Positions 44,433 through 54,210 of a stretch of DNA of 64,000 nt are shown piece by piece. The DNA is from Streptococcus panodentis (GTDB taxonomy: Bacteria; Bacillota; Bacilli; Lactobacillales; Streptococcaceae): assembly GCF_017884005.1 (NCBI RefSeq), contig NZ_QFAY01000017.1:1-64000 (forward strand), in the 5' to 3' direction. The translations under genes were made by a program, and so were the position numbers. Numbering within the stretch: position 1 is the first letter of the stretch; each line of letters opens with the position of its first letter. Below the pieces are notes generated by a model. That model was not told the origin of the DNA. It worked only from the letters and a program-made list of their open reading frames with translations, and searched no databases.

Positions 44433-44975
44433 ATGAAAAATAATACAATCAGAAACGTAGTCGCAACAGGGATTGGAGCAGCCTTATTCGTGGTTGTTGG
44501 TATGATTAATATCCCAACGCCTGTGCCCAATACGAGCATCCAGCTCCAGTATCCTTTGCAAGCCCTTTTTAGCATTATCTTTGGCCCCATCGTCGGTTTT
44601 CTCATGGGCTTTATTGGCCATGCAGTTAAGGATGCTATGAGCGGAGGCGGACTTTGGTGGTTCTGGATTGCCGGCAGCGGGGTTTTTGGCCTATTAGTCG
44701 GCTTCTTCAGAAAATTTTTCCGAGTGGAAGACGGTAAATTTGAAGTGAAGGATATGATTCGCTTTAACCTGATCCAGTTTGGAGCCAATGCAGTCGCTTG
44801 GCTGATTGGTCCCATTGGGGATGTCATTGTATCAGGTGAGCCGGTCAATAAGGTCATTGCTCAAAGTATTGTAGCCATTCTGGTAAATTCTGCGACTGTA
44901 GCAATTATCGGAACGGTCTTGCTGACTGCCTATGCCCGTACCCGCACCCGCGCAGGAAGTCTCAAAAAAGATTGA
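44433..44975 (+). CDS. UPF0397 family ECF transporter S component
   Basis: A 180-aa membrane protein with about five to six helices. It shows the UPF0397 signature [44 protein letters not shown]. In S. pneumoniae, as I recall, the UPF0397 gene sits directly before an ATPase of about 560 aa and a CbiQ gene. Here those two lie at 52531-55039, with other genes between. The substrate is not established. Confidence 0.88.
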   Translation: MKNNTIRNVVATGIGAALFVVVGMINIPTPVPNTSIQLQYPLQALFSIIFGPIVGFLMGFIGHAVKDAMSGGGLWWFWIAGSGVFGLLVGFFRKFFRVEDGKFEVKDMIRFNLIQFGANAVAWLIGPIGDVIVSGEPVNKVIAQSIVAILVNSATVAIIGTVLLTAYARTRTRAGSLKKD

Positions 44976-44988
44976 TTACATCAAAAAA

Positions 44989-45022
44989 TGAAAGATTGGG
45001 AGAATTCCTGATCTTTTTTTGT
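44989..45022 (+). terminator. Terminator after UPF0397 gene
   Basis: AAAGAT...ATCTTT with inner GGA/TCC pairing is followed by TTTTTTT, shortly after the stop codon. Confidence 0.65.
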
Positions 45023-45128
45023 AAAAAATAGCTAAAACTGTAAATTTTGAAGTTTGAATTCAATGCTATTTTTCAATCAAATAAATTGCCTCAGTTCTCC
45101 TCTAGCGTTATAATAAAGAGATGAATTA

Positions 45129-45143
45129 AAAATTCTGAAAATT
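45129..45143. promoter_or_regulatory. Candidate CodY-box before trhO
   Basis: AAAATTCTGAAAATT, identical to the site before aspartate kinase (13 of 15 consensus positions), 28 bp before the trhO start. Binding is inferred. Confidence 0.4.
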
Positions 45144-45170
45144 TTATAGAGAAAAGAGAGTTGAAATCTT

Positions 45171-46157
45171 ATGGCAAAAGATATTCGTGTCCTGCTTTAC
45201 TACAAATATGTTCCCATTGAGAATGCTGAGAAATTTGCAGCTGATCATCTGGCCTTCTGTAAATCCATCGGTCTCAAGGGCCGTATCTTGGTGGCAGATG
45301 AGGGAATCAATGGAACGGTTTCTGGTGATTATGAAACCACTCAAAAATACATGGATTATGTGCACAGCCTTCCGGGCATGGAAGACCTTTGGTTCAAGAT
45401 TGACCAAGAAAATGAGCAAGCTTTCAAGAAAATGTTTGTTCGCTACAAGAAAGAAATCGTGCACTTGGGCTTGGAAGACAATGATTTTGACAACGACATC
45501 AACCCATTGGAGACGACAGGAGCTTACCTGTCGCCTAAGGAATTTAAGGAGGCGCTGCTGGACGAAGACACTGTTGTCCTAGATACCCGCAACGACTATG
45601 AGTACGATCTGGGCCACTTCCGCGGAGCCATTCGTCCAGACATCCGCAACTTCCGTGAATTGCCGCAATGGGTCCGTGATAACAAAGAGAAGTTCATGGA
45701 CAAGCGCGTGGTTGTTTACTGTACCGGCGGTGTCCGCTGTGAGAAATTCTCCGGCTGGATGGTGCGCGAAGGCTACAAGGATGTCGGCCAGCTCCATGGC
45801 GGTATCGCGACTTACGGAAAAGACCCAGAAGTTCAGGGTGAGCTGTGGGACGGCAAGATGTATGTCTTTGATGAGCGTATCTCGGTCGATATCAACCATG
45901 TTGATCCAGTTGTGATTGGGAAAGACTGGTTTGACGGTACTCCTTGCGAGCGCTATGTCAACTGTGGCAATCCAGAGTGTAACCGCCGCATCCTGACTTC
46001 AGAAGAAAATGAAGACAAGTACCTCCGTGGCTGTTCTCACGAATGCCGCGTTCACCCTCGCAACCGCTATGTGGCTGAAAACGGCTTGAGCAAAGCAGAA
46101 GTGATGGAGCGTTTGGCTGCGATTGGAGAAAGCTTGGAAACATTGGTGGCTCAGTAA
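45171..46157 (+). CDS. trhO: TrhO, tRNA uridine-34 hydroxylase (rhodanese family)
   Basis: Oxygen-dependent 5-hydroxylation of U34 in tRNA. The 328-aa protein has an N-terminal acylphosphatase-like domain, a central rhodanese domain with the active loop [10 protein letters not shown] (about residues 182-191) and a Cys-rich C-terminal tail ([24 protein letters not shown]). Formerly UPF0176/YceA. Monocistronic, ending in a perfect terminator. Confidence 0.93.
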   Translation: MAKDIRVLLYYKYVPIENAEKFAADHLAFCKSIGLKGRILVADEGINGTVSGDYETTQKYMDYVHSLPGMEDLWFKIDQENEQAFKKMFVRYKKEIVHLGLEDNDFDNDINPLETTGAYLSPKEFKEALLDEDTVVLDTRNDYEYDLGHFRGAIRPDIRNFRELPQWVRDNKEKFMDKRVVVYCTGGVRCEKFSGWMVREGYKDVGQLHGGIATYGKDPEVQGELWDGKMYVFDERISVDINHVDPVVIGKDWFDGTPCERYVNCGNPECNRRILTSEENEDKYLRGCSHECRVHPRNRYVAENGLSKAEVMERLAAIGESLETLVAQ

Positions 46158-46173
46158 TCTCATAGTAAAGATC

Positions 46174-46210
46174 AAAAAACTTTAGACGATTCAAGCGTCT
46201 AAAGTTTTTT
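46174..46210. terminator. Terminator of trhO
   Basis: AAAAAACTTTAGACG-N7-CGTCTAAAGTTTTTT, a perfect 15-bp stem, usable in both directions. Confidence 0.9.
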
Positions 46211-46397
46211 TCATCATTTATTTACAGATAAAAAGCTTGTTGGATAGGGATTTGGGAAAGCAGACTATTTACTCATGTTCTTGGGACATCTCGCGGAGTA
46301 TTACTTGCTTTCTGGTTTTCTTTCCGCGGTTTTGATTTTTTGTCCTTTCTTTATGATGTGATATAATGAGCTTAATAAATGGGAAAGGAGCAAGTCT

Positions 46398-47201
46398 ATG
46401 TCTAAAGCTATCATGGAAGAAGTGGCAGCCTATCTGCGTCAGCATGCAGCTCAAGAGCTGAGTCTGACCGATTTGGCTCAGCATTTCCATTATAGCCCTT
46501 CCCATCTATCCAGAACTTTTAAGAAAAAGATGGGCTTTTCTATCAAGCAATATGTGGAAGCTCTTAAGATGGAAAAAGGGATTCAGGAAATTGTGGAAGG
46601 CCGGCAAAATGTGACCGAGACCTCTATGGAAGCTGGTTATGATAGTCTAGGCAGTTTTTCTAATACTTTTAAGCGGCATACTGGACTTTCGCCTAAAAAA
46701 TATTACCAGGAATCAACCAAGGCTTATGATTTTATGGTCAAACAGCTGGATGAGAAGGGAGCTTTGTTGCATCAGGATCCCGACTGTAAAAGTGGCAATC
46801 GCTTGACTGTGGCGCTATCTTATCCTGAGGGGTATGAACCACGCATTAGCTGTGTCGGGCTTTTTAAAACCCGCATTCCCAAAGAAGAGCCGGTTATCGG
46901 AGTAGCACTGAGTCAGGAGAGCCGGTTTATTTTTGAAAATGTTCCCGATGGTCGCTACTATCTTTTGGCCTGTGAGTTGCTGGAGGATTTACGCCTAACT
47001 AAAAACTATGTCTTGAAGCATAATTTTCGCTGGGGCAGCGATGAGCCTCTCACTTTTTCAGGCGATAGCATCTATCAGGAGGAAATCAGCATGCGCAGGC
47101 CCTTGCTCAGCGATCCACCTATTACAGTTAATCTTCCGGTTTTAATCATGCGTTCCCTAGCCAAACAAGCGCAATTGAGAATAAGAAAATTTTTATCCTA
47201 A
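46398..47201 (+). CDS. AraC family transcriptional regulator
   Basis: A 267-aa regulator with the DNA-binding domain at the N-terminus (residues 1-105: double HTH with LSLTDLAQHFHYSPSHLSRTFKKKMG and SMEAGYDSLGSFSNTFKRHTGLSPKKY). An unassigned C-terminal effector domain follows. This order (HTH first) is seen in a subset of the family. GGAAAGGAG lies before the ATG. It may control the next genes (VOC and TfoX-N proteins), which follow in the same direction. Confidence 0.87.
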   Translation: MSKAIMEEVAAYLRQHAAQELSLTDLAQHFHYSPSHLSRTFKKKMGFSIKQYVEALKMEKGIQEIVEGRQNVTETSMEAGYDSLGSFSNTFKRHTGLSPKKYYQESTKAYDFMVKQLDEKGALLHQDPDCKSGNRLTVALSYPEGYEPRISCVGLFKTRIPKEEPVIGVALSQESRFIFENVPDGRYYLLACELLEDLRLTKNYVLKHNFRWGSDEPLTFSGDSIYQEEISMRRPLLSDPPITVNLPVLIMRSLAKQAQLRIRKFLS

Positions 47202-47257
47202 TTGATAAACTGATACTAGAGATTTATTCTCAGATATAAGAAATCGGAGGAACAATA

Positions 47258-47671
47258 ATGAAATTAGATGTGTTTTTAAGTTTTAATGGTCAGGCCGAAG
47301 AAGCTTTTCGTTTTTATGCAGATCTTTTTCAGACAGAGATAAAGGGACTTGCCCGAGCCAGTGAGATGATAGATTCAGCTGACCTTCCTGCAGAAAAACG
47401 AGATAAGATTGCCTGGATTGCCTTAGATACGGAGAATCTGACACTCAATGGTGAGGATTTAGGCGTTTTAAACGACCTATCAATTCCTAGCAATCATCAG
47501 CCCAATCAATGGTTGGTTCTGAGCCCAGACAGTAGAGGAGAAGCTGATGAGCTCTTTGCTAAGCTTGCTGAAGGTGGGCAAATTCTCTATCCTTTAGAGG
47601 AACAAGCTTTCGCAGAGTTTTATGGCCGCTTGATTGACCGCTTTGGTATCGGCTGGGATGTGATGAAATGA
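47258..47671 (+). CDS. VOC family protein (PhnB/glyoxalase-like)
   Basis: A 137-aa vicinal-oxygen-chelate fold protein of the PhnB type, with FLSFNGQAEEAFRFYADLFQTEI at the start and LIDRFGIGWDVMK at the end, both characteristic. It may bind a small molecule or metal; no enzymatic role can be stated. It lies 9 bp upstream of the TfoX-N gene. Confidence 0.82.
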   Translation: MKLDVFLSFNGQAEEAFRFYADLFQTEIKGLARASEMIDSADLPAEKRDKIAWIALDTENLTLNGEDLGVLNDLSIPSNHQPNQWLVLSPDSRGEADELFAKLAEGGQILYPLEEQAFAEFYGRLIDRFGIGWDVMK

Positions 47672-47680
47672 GGTAGAAGG

Positions 47681-48040
47681 ATGGCTTATAGTGAATCCTT
47701 AGCCCAGCAAGTCCGTACCATTTTAGTTACTGAACTTCCTCCTCATGTTTTTGAAGAAGAGGCAGCAGAGAAGAAGATGTTTGGTGGCTTGGCTTTTATG
47801 ATCCGCGGTAAGATGACCGTTACTGTGAGTTCGAGAAGTCAAGAGCTTGTCATGGTCCGCATCGGTAAGGAACTGGAAAAGCAGGTTCTGCCTAAAAATG
47901 GTGCCAGTGTCACAGTGATGAAAGGCAGGCTTTATCATGGTTATATTGATTTAGATGGCGAAGGACAAAAGGAACTGTCTTACTGGATCAAGCTAGCCTT
48001 GTCTTACAATCAGGAGCTGACGCAGCAGGATAAAAAATAA
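47681..48040 (+). CDS. TfoX/Sxy N-terminal domain protein
   Basis: A 119-aa protein with the TfoX N-terminal fold (EKKMFGGLAFMIRGKMTVTV, VMVRIGKE). In Gram-negatives TfoX regulates competence, but isolated N-domains in Firmicutes have no known role. It follows the VOC gene by 9 bp and probably shares its transcript. Confidence 0.8.
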   Translation: MAYSESLAQQVRTILVTELPPHVFEEEAAEKKMFGGLAFMIRGKMTVTVSSRSQELVMVRIGKELEKQVLPKNGASVTVMKGRLYHGYIDLDGEGQKELSYWIKLALSYNQELTQQDKK

Positions 48041-48234
48041 GAAGTGCTCAGAAGGAGTTTTGCTTTCTTAGAAGTTTATTCATTGCCTTTTTATGAAGTT
48101 CAAATATATTGTTAGAATCTGTACTGATGAAGCTTCCGGTCGGAAAATCTCTTCATAGCTGCAGATTTTTTCGTCTTTTCACTCCAAAAATGTTATACTC
48201 ATACTATAGACTTTTTTCGAGGAGGCTGTTTCGT

Positions 48235-49149
48235 ATGAGTATTTCGTTTTACGTTCAAAATCGTAAGGGGCTCTTTGGCTATAAGGGAGTGGAAACACCC
48301 CTGTCTTTGGTATCAATGGTTGAGGGGCTGGAAACTTTTGGTCTGCAGGGCAGGCAGGGCTATCAGTCTCTGGAGCATCTGGGCCTTTTTTTGGCAGTCT
48401 ACCAAGAGTCAGCCGGCCGCGGTTTTGAAATTGCCTATCTGAAAGAGCGGGAAACCTATCAGATTCGTCTCCTGACTCCTTCGACGGTGGGCGACTGGAA
48501 GGGGGCAATCCTCTTTCTGAGCCGCTTGGCCCAGAAAATGAAAAATGATATTGTTGATGAAGTCGGCAGGACCTATACGGCTGATGGTATTTTCAATCTC
48601 GATTTCGAAGCGGACATTCTTTATGGCCTGAGTCATCTCAAGGAGCTGGATGTGGCTATGCACTGCTTCCCCGGCTATGCCCATGATCTGTATTTGACCC
48701 ATGAAAAGGCCTTGGAACTGCTGGAAGCAGACGATCCGGTGGAGGAATTTGGCAGGCTCTTGGCTGAGATGCAGCAGGTTCCCAGTTATTTTGCTAAGCC
48801 TAAATACTATCGAGACCAGTCCGGCGCTTATTTGGGCTCTTATGTTCTGACAGAGGGAGTGGATATAGTTATTCCGACGGACCCTGTTCCCGACAGTTAT
48901 GCAGCTCAGGAAATCAACAGGACTTCCTCCTTCAAAGAGATAGACTGGAAGCTCAATATCGTCGTTGAGGATGCGTCCAGTCCCGAAGGGTACAAGTACC
49001 TGACAACGACTGATTTGAAAGACTTTTTAGCCCGTATCCCTGAGCAGCGCTATGTCTATCTGGATTCCAGTCAGATTCGCATTCAGCCGCTCAGCCGGCC
49101 GGAAATTGAGCAGATTTTAGCAGAACTTCCTGCAAAGAAAGGCCTCTAG
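48235..49149 (+). CDS. DUF4299 family protein
   Basis: A 304-aa cytoplasmic protein of the streptococcal DUF4299 family as I recall it; the function is unknown. It has no signal peptide or membrane segment. The start is ATG 48235 with GAGGAGG at 48219-48225. The frame is open upstream to 48109, but that part includes the promoter TGT-TATACT (48191-48199) and is not coding. Confidence 0.78.
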   Translation: MSISFYVQNRKGLFGYKGVETPLSLVSMVEGLETFGLQGRQGYQSLEHLGLFLAVYQESAGRGFEIAYLKERETYQIRLLTPSTVGDWKGAILFLSRLAQKMKNDIVDEVGRTYTADGIFNLDFEADILYGLSHLKELDVAMHCFPGYAHDLYLTHEKALELLEADDPVEEFGRLLAEMQQVPSYFAKPKYYRDQSGAYLGSYVLTEGVDIVIPTDPVPDSYAAQEINRTSSFKEIDWKLNIVVEDASSPEGYKYLTTTDLKDFLARIPEQRYVYLDSSQIRIQPLSRPEIEQILAELPAKKGL

Positions 49150-49393
49150 TCTTCGATTTGACCGGCTGCATCCGCGCAGGCGGTGGGAGGCTGGAGATAA
49201 GGGGGACGGAGTTCCCGGCTTTTGTCAAGTCTGGGAGACTGTGAGAGCTTGCAGATGAAGAAACGGAGGTTTCGTCAAAGGGAGTGCTGCTGTCTTTCAT
49301 TGCCCGGACTGAGCTGCCCTGTTTTTTGTCTGAACTCAGGTTTTCTCACAATTTTGTGATAGATTGCGTTTTTGTAACATTTTTGAAAAAAAC

Positions 49394-49422
49394 TTGAAAA
49401 TTCCGAGAAAGAAGCATAAAAT
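49394..49422 (+). promoter_or_regulatory. Promoter of SemiSWEET gene
   Basis: TTGAAA (49394-49399), 17-bp spacer, TAAAAT (49417-49422), about 34 bp before the start. The preceding part of the 49150-49455 gap shows no gene. Confidence 0.75.
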
Positions 49423-49455
49423 AGAGGACAGTTTTATATAGAAAAGGAAGTTTTG

Positions 49456-49716
49456 ATGAAAGAAAAACACATGTTAATTTTGGGTTGGGTAGCTACTTTT
49501 ATGTCAGTAATGATGTATGTTTCCTATATTCCGCAGATTGTAAACAATTTGGCCGGAAATAAAGGGGACTTTATCCAGCCATCTGTGGCAGCCCTTAACT
49601 GCACTCTCTGGGTGATTTACGGACTGTTCAAAGAAAAACGCGATATTCCTTTGGCTGCGGCTAATATGCCGGGCATTGTTTTTGGCCTCATTACAGCCGT
49701 GACGGCCTTGCTATAA
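49456..49716 (+). CDS. SemiSWEET sugar transporter (PQ-loop)
   Basis: An 86-aa three-helix half-transporter that dimerises to form a sugar uniporter. The PQ motif is present (SYIPQIVNNL) and the third helix is LAAANMPGIVFGLITAVTALL. AAGGAAG precedes ATG 49456; the in-frame TTG just upstream is less likely. Monocistronic. Confidence 0.87.
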   Translation: MKEKHMLILGWVATFMSVMMYVSYIPQIVNNLAGNKGDFIQPSVAALNCTLWVIYGLFKEKRDIPLAAANMPGIVFGLITAVTALL

Positions 49717-49827
49717 ATCAGCTGCGTCTTCTGGCTGCCTGCCGCACTTCTGAGATTGGGAATGTTCCAGTCTCTTTTTTTGAAGAAAAAATGGCAGAGC
49801 AGTGGTATACTATAACTAGCAACCTCG

Positions 49828-50034
49828 TACTCTATGAAAATCGAAGCTGACACTTTCTTACAGAAGCTCTGTCCGCAACGAAGTCTCTTTGATGGAGCCA
49901 AGATGACACAAACTGCCTTAGCTGAAGCTGCACCGGTTTGCGGCAGTTTTTGCTCCATCGCCTAAGCCCATGAGACGATTTATCGCCCCTTGACTTTACG
50001 CTTATCCCCTGTTATCTTCGATTTTCTTTGAATA
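49828..50034 (+). repeat. Complete BOX-like element
   Basis: The ends at 49828-49851 (TACTCTATGAAAATCGAAGC...) and 50011-50034 (GTTATCTTCGATTTTCTTTG...) are inverted copies. The interior differs from the 15249 copy and includes CTGCCTTAGCTGAAGC and GGTTTGCGGCAGTTTTTGC. It ends 21 bp before the next start codon. Confidence 0.65.
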
Positions 50035-50055
50035 TCAAATAAGAAAAGGTGAAAA

Positions 50056-51021
50056 ATGACTAGAAAAATTGATGTTTTTGCTCATGTTCTGCTGCCGGAT
50101 TTCTACCAGCAGATGCTGCAGATTGAGCCCAAGCTGCCGGCACTCTTTCCTTTTATCCGGCATCCTCATCTCAGCGATTTGGAGCTGCGGCGCAGCTTTT
50201 GGGACGGACAGACCCAGCAGATAATCTCCTATGTCAACATCAATCCGGAGGACTATGTCAGTCCGGAGACGGCTGCAGTTCTCTGCCGGCAGGCCAACGC
50301 AGAGCTGACGCGGACCGTTGAGGAGAATGCGGATATCTTTGCAGCTGGGGTGGCGATGATTCCCATGAGTCATCTGGAAGCGGCAGTTAAAATCCTGCAG
50401 GAGACAGCTGAAAATCCTTACTTGGCTGGAGTTCAGCTTTTTACGCGGGCTCTGGGCAGGTCCATTGCCGACCCGGGATTTCATGTCATTTTTGAGGCCT
50501 GTGCCCGCTTGGGGCTGCCCATCTGGCTGCACCCAATTTTTGATGAGCGCAAGCCGGATAATAACATGGTCTTCTCTTGGGAGTATGAGCTGAGTCAGGC
50601 TATGCTGCAGATTGTCGAGGCTGGTCTTTTTCAGGAATTTCCCCAGCTGAAAATCATCGTCCACCATGCAGGAGCCATGGCGCCTTTCTTTGCAGAACGC
50701 ATCCGCCATATATTGCCGTCTAAGCAAACGGAGGATTTTCGTAAATTTTACGTCGATACAGCTATTTTAGGCAACCCTAAAGCTTTGGAATTGACGATAG
50801 ATTATTTTGGAGTTGATCATGTCCTTTTTGGAACGGATGCACCCTTGGGCATTGCACCCAGCGGTGCAACCGCCGCTATTTTGGCGGCTATAGACAGTCT
50901 GCCCCTGGCTGACAGTGAGCGGCAGCAGGTGCTGGCCGGCAATGCAGAACGTTTAATAGTAAAGGAGCAGCGCGATGAAACCCGTCATCCATCTTTTCCG
51001 TCTGACTGTAGCAGCAGATAA
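50056..51021 (+). CDS. Amidohydrolase family (ACMSD-like) TIM-barrel protein
   Basis: A 321-aa metal-dependent hydrolase/decarboxylase of the amidohydrolase_2 type. The N-terminal KIDVFAHVLLPDFY is the position of the first metal motif, HPIFDE and VHHAGAMAPFFAERI are internal, and FGTDAPLG carries the catalytic Asp. The first motif reads FAHV rather than HxH, so one metal ligand may be missing. It overlaps the ABM-fold gene by 47 bp, so the two are coupled. Confidence 0.82.
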   Translation: MTRKIDVFAHVLLPDFYQQMLQIEPKLPALFPFIRHPHLSDLELRRSFWDGQTQQIISYVNINPEDYVSPETAAVLCRQANAELTRTVEENADIFAAGVAMIPMSHLEAAVKILQETAENPYLAGVQLFTRALGRSIADPGFHVIFEACARLGLPIWLHPIFDERKPDNNMVFSWEYELSQAMLQIVEAGLFQEFPQLKIIVHHAGAMAPFFAERIRHILPSKQTEDFRKFYVDTAILGNPKALELTIDYFGVDHVLFGTDAPLGIAPSGATAAILAAIDSLPLADSERQQVLAGNAERLIVKEQRDETRHPSFPSDCSSR

Positions 51022-51631
51022 TAGAGAAGCTTTCCGGCAAATCGGTGTCCGGAATCTGACGATTTCCCAGAAGAATGAAAGCGGGACCTTGGCCATGTAT
51101 GCCAGTCCTGTCAAGGGGCAGCAGGAGACCAGCTATGTCTTTGAAGCTTATGCCAGTGAGGAGGCTTATCAGATCCACCGGCAGTCGCCGCAGTTTCAGG
51201 ATTTTGCGGCTCAGGGCGGGCCGCTTCTGACGGAGCGCGTGGCTTATGAGGCGGAGCCCCTCTTTTTGCAGGAGAAGCTGCCGAGCGGCCAATGGCTCCA
51301 GGCGGATGACTTTTATCTCAAATTCGCGCAGGTGGAGACCGAACCCTGCCGTGCCGTTGACTTTGAAGGCCATGTTTTGCATGAAATGCAGCAGTCCATG
51401 GACAAGGAGCCGGGTGTTTTGGCCATGTATGCCATGAGAGATGCGGACAGGAGCAGCCGTTTCTATTTCTTTGAAGTCTATGCCAGCGAAGCGGCTTATC
51501 TGAGCCACCGCCAAAGTCCGCACTTTCAGCACTATATCACGGAGACGGCGGCTATCGTCAAGGACAAGCTTTTGCTCGATCTGCACAATGGCACTGCCAT
51601 TAGCAAAGGCGCCTTGCGTTATAAGATTTGA
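50975..51631 (+). CDS. Tandem ABM-fold (antibiotic biosynthesis monooxygenase-like) protein
   Basis: A 218-aa protein made of two repeats: LAMYASPVKGQQETSYVFEAYASEEAY and LAMYAMRDADRSSRFYFFEVYASEAAY, each followed by xHRQSPxFQ. These resemble ABM/quinol monooxygenase domains, which normally dimerise; here both halves are fused in one chain. Possible quinone or small-aromatic chemistry with the upstream amidohydrolase; this is inference. A terminator follows. Confidence 0.8.
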   Translation: MKPVIHLFRLTVAADNREAFRQIGVRNLTISQKNESGTLAMYASPVKGQQETSYVFEAYASEEAYQIHRQSPQFQDFAAQGGPLLTERVAYEAEPLFLQEKLPSGQWLQADDFYLKFAQVETEPCRAVDFEGHVLHEMQQSMDKEPGVLAMYAMRDADRSSRFYFFEVYASEAAYLSHRQSPHFQHYITETAAIVKDKLLLDLHNGTAISKGALRYKI

Positions 51632-51660
51632 CTATAGATAAAGCTAAACAGAAACTATGA

Positions 51661-51688
51661 CGGTCGGGCCCGAAGCCCGGCCTTTTTG
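51661..51688 (+). terminator. Terminator after ABM gene
   Basis: GGTCGGGC-ccgaa-GCCCGGCC (8 bp, one G.U) followed by TTTTT. Confidence 0.8.
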
Positions 51689-51697
51689 TGATACAAT
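51689..51697 (+). promoter_or_regulatory. Extended -10 promoter of nucleoside phosphorylase/ECF operon
   Basis: TGA-TACAAT directly follows the terminator T tract. No clear -35 is visible. Confidence 0.5.
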
Positions 51698-51759
51698 AGT
51701 AGTTTAGATGGAACCAAAACAAGATGTGCCAGAGACTGCAGAGGCAAGGGAGGAAGCAC

Positions 51760-52521
51760 TTGATACTTGAAGAATTTGACCAGAATCCGAAGGCCATTAT
51801 CAATCCCGAGGATCTCATTGAGCCAATAGCTAATTTTCCGGAAACAGCCCTGTCCTGCTTTGCCAGAGCGACCTTTGAGCGCCTGCTGGCTGATTTTGAC
51901 CATGAAGTGCTGACCAGCACCAGCATGGCCAATATAGACATCCCGATTTATCGGATTTGGGTGGAGGGCAAGGCTTTGGCTCTTTTCAATGCCCCGGTTG
52001 GGGCTGCGGCCTGTGTCGCAATTTTGGAAGACTTGATTGCCTTTGGCATGAAAAAGCTGGTCCTCTTTGGCACCTGCGGTGTCCTGGATGAGGATATTGC
52101 TGCTGCTTCCATTATCCTGCCGACAGCAGCTATTCGCGACGAGGGGACCAGCTACCATTACCAGCCGGCCAGTCCTGAGCTGGAGGTTAATGTCGGACTG
52201 AAAGACTTTCTGACAGCTTTTCTGGACGAGCGGGGAATTTCCCACTGTCAGGGCAAGGTCTGGACGACCGACGGCATTTACCGGGAAACGGTCGGAAAGA
52301 TGGCCAAGCGCAAGGCAGCTGGGGCTGTCTGTGTTGATATGGAATGCTCGGCTGTCGCTGCTCTGGCGGCTTTCAGAAACATCAAAGTCTGCCACTTTTT
52401 TTATGCGGCTGACCACTTGTCTGAGGAAGCTTGGGATATGCGCAATCTGGCCAACCACGCTGACCTCGATGAAAAGGATAAGATTGCCAATTTAGCGGTT
52501 CAAATCGCTCTGGCGGTATAG
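51760..52521 (+). CDS. Nucleoside phosphorylase (uridine phosphorylase-like)
   Basis: Cleaves nucleosides with phosphate to free base and ribose-1-phosphate. The 253-aa PNP/UDP-family protein has LVLFGTCGVLDEDI for phosphate/ribose binding, VWTTDGIYRET, and AVCVDMECSAVAALA with the ribose-binding Met-Glu. I chose TTG 51760, 4 bases after GGGAGGAA (51748-51755); an in-frame ATG at 51724 lacks a ribosome site. It sits 9 bp before an ECF ATPase, so its substrate may be imported by that system. Base specificity cannot be read. Confidence 0.83.
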   Translation: MILEEFDQNPKAIINPEDLIEPIANFPETALSCFARATFERLLADFDHEVLTSTSMANIDIPIYRIWVEGKALALFNAPVGAAACVAILEDLIAFGMKKLVLFGTCGVLDEDIAAASIILPTAAIRDEGTSYHYQPASPELEVNVGLKDFLTAFLDERGISHCQGKVWTTDGIYRETVGKMAKRKAAGAVCVDMECSAVAALAAFRNIKVCHFFYAADHLSEEAWDMRNLANHADLDEKDKIANLAVQIALAV

Positions 52522-52530
52522 GAAAATAAA

Positions 52531-54210
52531 ATGAAAAAAGCAATCATTCAATTTGAAGACTTTTCTTTTCAGTATCAGGCTCAGTCCGAGCCTACTCTGA
52601 AACAGATCAATCTGACTATTTATGAAGGGGAGAAAGTCCTGATTGTCGGGCCGTCCGGTTCGGGCAAGTCCACTCTGGGTCAGTGTCTGAATGGCATTAT
52701 CCCCCATATCTATAAAGGGCAGGCCGGCGGTCAGTTCCTGATTGAGGGACAGGAAGCTTTTGCTGCTAGTATCTATGACAAGTCCAACCTGGTCAGCACG
52801 GTCCTGCAGGATACAGACGGCCAGTTTATCGGCCTCAGTGTGGCTGAGGATCTGGCTTTTGCTCTGGAAAATGACATGGTAGAGCTTGGAGCCATGAAGG
52901 ACAGGGTTCAGACCTGGGCTGCGAAACTGGATCTGCAGACACTCTTGCAGCATCGGCCGCAGGACTTGTCAGGGGGGCAGAAGCAGCGGGTCAGTCTGGC
53001 TGGTGTGCTCATTGACGAAAGTCCGATTTTGCTCTTTGATGAGCCCTTGGCCAATCTGGATCCCAAGTCCGGTCAGGATACCATTGATCTCATCGACCAG
53101 ATCCATGCAGAAGCAGGAACGACGACAATCATCATCGAGCACCGCTTAGAGGATGTCCTCTATCGGCCGGTGGATCGGATCGTCCTCATCAATGACGGGC
53201 AGCTTCTCTTTAACGGCCGGCCGGATGACCTGCTGCAGACGCAGCTGCTGGCTGACAATGGGATTCGGGAGCCGCTTTATATCACGACCCTGCGCCAGCT
53301 GGGCTTTGATGTGGAAAAGGCTGCGCACCTGTCCAGTATAGAGCAGCTGCAGCTGGAAGCTTTTGAGCAGCCGCAGCAAGTGATAGCTGCTCCAAATCCG
53401 CTTCAGCCTGAAGAGCTGATGAGGCTGGAAGCTGTCTGCTTCGCCTACAGCGACCGCCCGGTGCTGCAGGATATTAACCTGAGCATCCCCAAGGGCCAGC
53501 GGCTGGCCATTGTTGGTAAAAACGGTGCCGGCAAATCTACCCTGGCCAAGGCTCTCTGTCAGTTTATTGAGACCGAGGGCCGCTGTAGCTGGCAGGGGCA
53601 GGACATCAAAGGGGATTCGATCAAGGAGAGGGCTGAACGGATTGGCTATGTCCTGCAGAATCCCAATCAAATGATTTCGACGACCATGATTGTTGATGAA
53701 GTGGCGCTGGGGCTGCGGCTGCGCGGCGTTGCTGAGCCGGAGATTGAGGAGCGGGTCCATGCGGCTCTCAGGACCTGCGGTCTGTACGAATTTCGCAACT
53801 GGCCCATTGCTGCCCTGTCCTTTGGTCAGAAGAAGCGGGTGACTATTGCCTCTATTTTGGTGCTGAATCCGGAGATTATCCTGCTAGATGAGCCGACGGC
53901 GGGGCAGGACCAGCGGCATTACACGGAAATTATGGAATTCCTGAATGAGCTTCATCAGCAGGGGCATACCATTATCATGATTACCCATGATATGCAGCTC
54001 ATGCTGGACTATTCTGATCGGGCGATTGTCGTGGCAGATGGGCAGATATTGGCAGATAAGCCGCCAGCTGAGGTACTGACGGATCAAGCGCTGATTCAGG
54101 CAGCCAATCTCAAGGAAACCTCGATTTTTGCTTTAGCCCAGAAAATCGGCGCAGATCCTTTGGCTCTGACTCAATTCTATATGCAGCACAAGGAGGACAG
54201 CCATGCTTAA
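52531..54210 (+). CDS. ECF transporter double ATPase (YkoD-like)
   Basis: A 559-aa protein with two nucleotide-binding domains. First: [28 protein letters not shown]. Second: GKNGAGKST, a changed signature [18 protein letters not shown]. It overlaps the T component by 8 bp. The length and arrangement match the ATPase normally paired with UPF0397 S components. No S component is present in this operon, so the UPF0397 gene at 44433 is the likely partner. Confidence 0.87.
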   Translation: MKKAIIQFEDFSFQYQAQSEPTLKQINLTIYEGEKVLIVGPSGSGKSTLGQCLNGIIPHIYKGQAGGQFLIEGQEAFAASIYDKSNLVSTVLQDTDGQFIGLSVAEDLAFALENDMVELGAMKDRVQTWAAKLDLQTLLQHRPQDLSGGQKQRVSLAGVLIDESPILLFDEPLANLDPKSGQDTIDLIDQIHAEAGTTTIIIEHRLEDVLYRPVDRIVLINDGQLLFNGRPDDLLQTQLLADNGIREPLYITTLRQLGFDVEKAAHLSSIEQLQLEAFEQPQQVIAAPNPLQPEELMRLEAVCFAYSDRPVLQDINLSIPKGQRLAIVGKNGAGKSTLAKALCQFIETEGRCSWQGQDIKGDSIKERAERIGYVLQNPNQMISTTMIVDEVALGLRLRGVAEPEIEERVHAALRTCGLYEFRNWPIAALSFGQKKRVTIASILVLNPEIILLDEPTAGQDQRHYTEIMEFLNELHQQGHTIIMITHDMQLMLDYSDRAIVVADGQILADKPPAEVLTDQALIQAANLKETSIFALAQKIGADPLALTQFYMQHKEDSHA

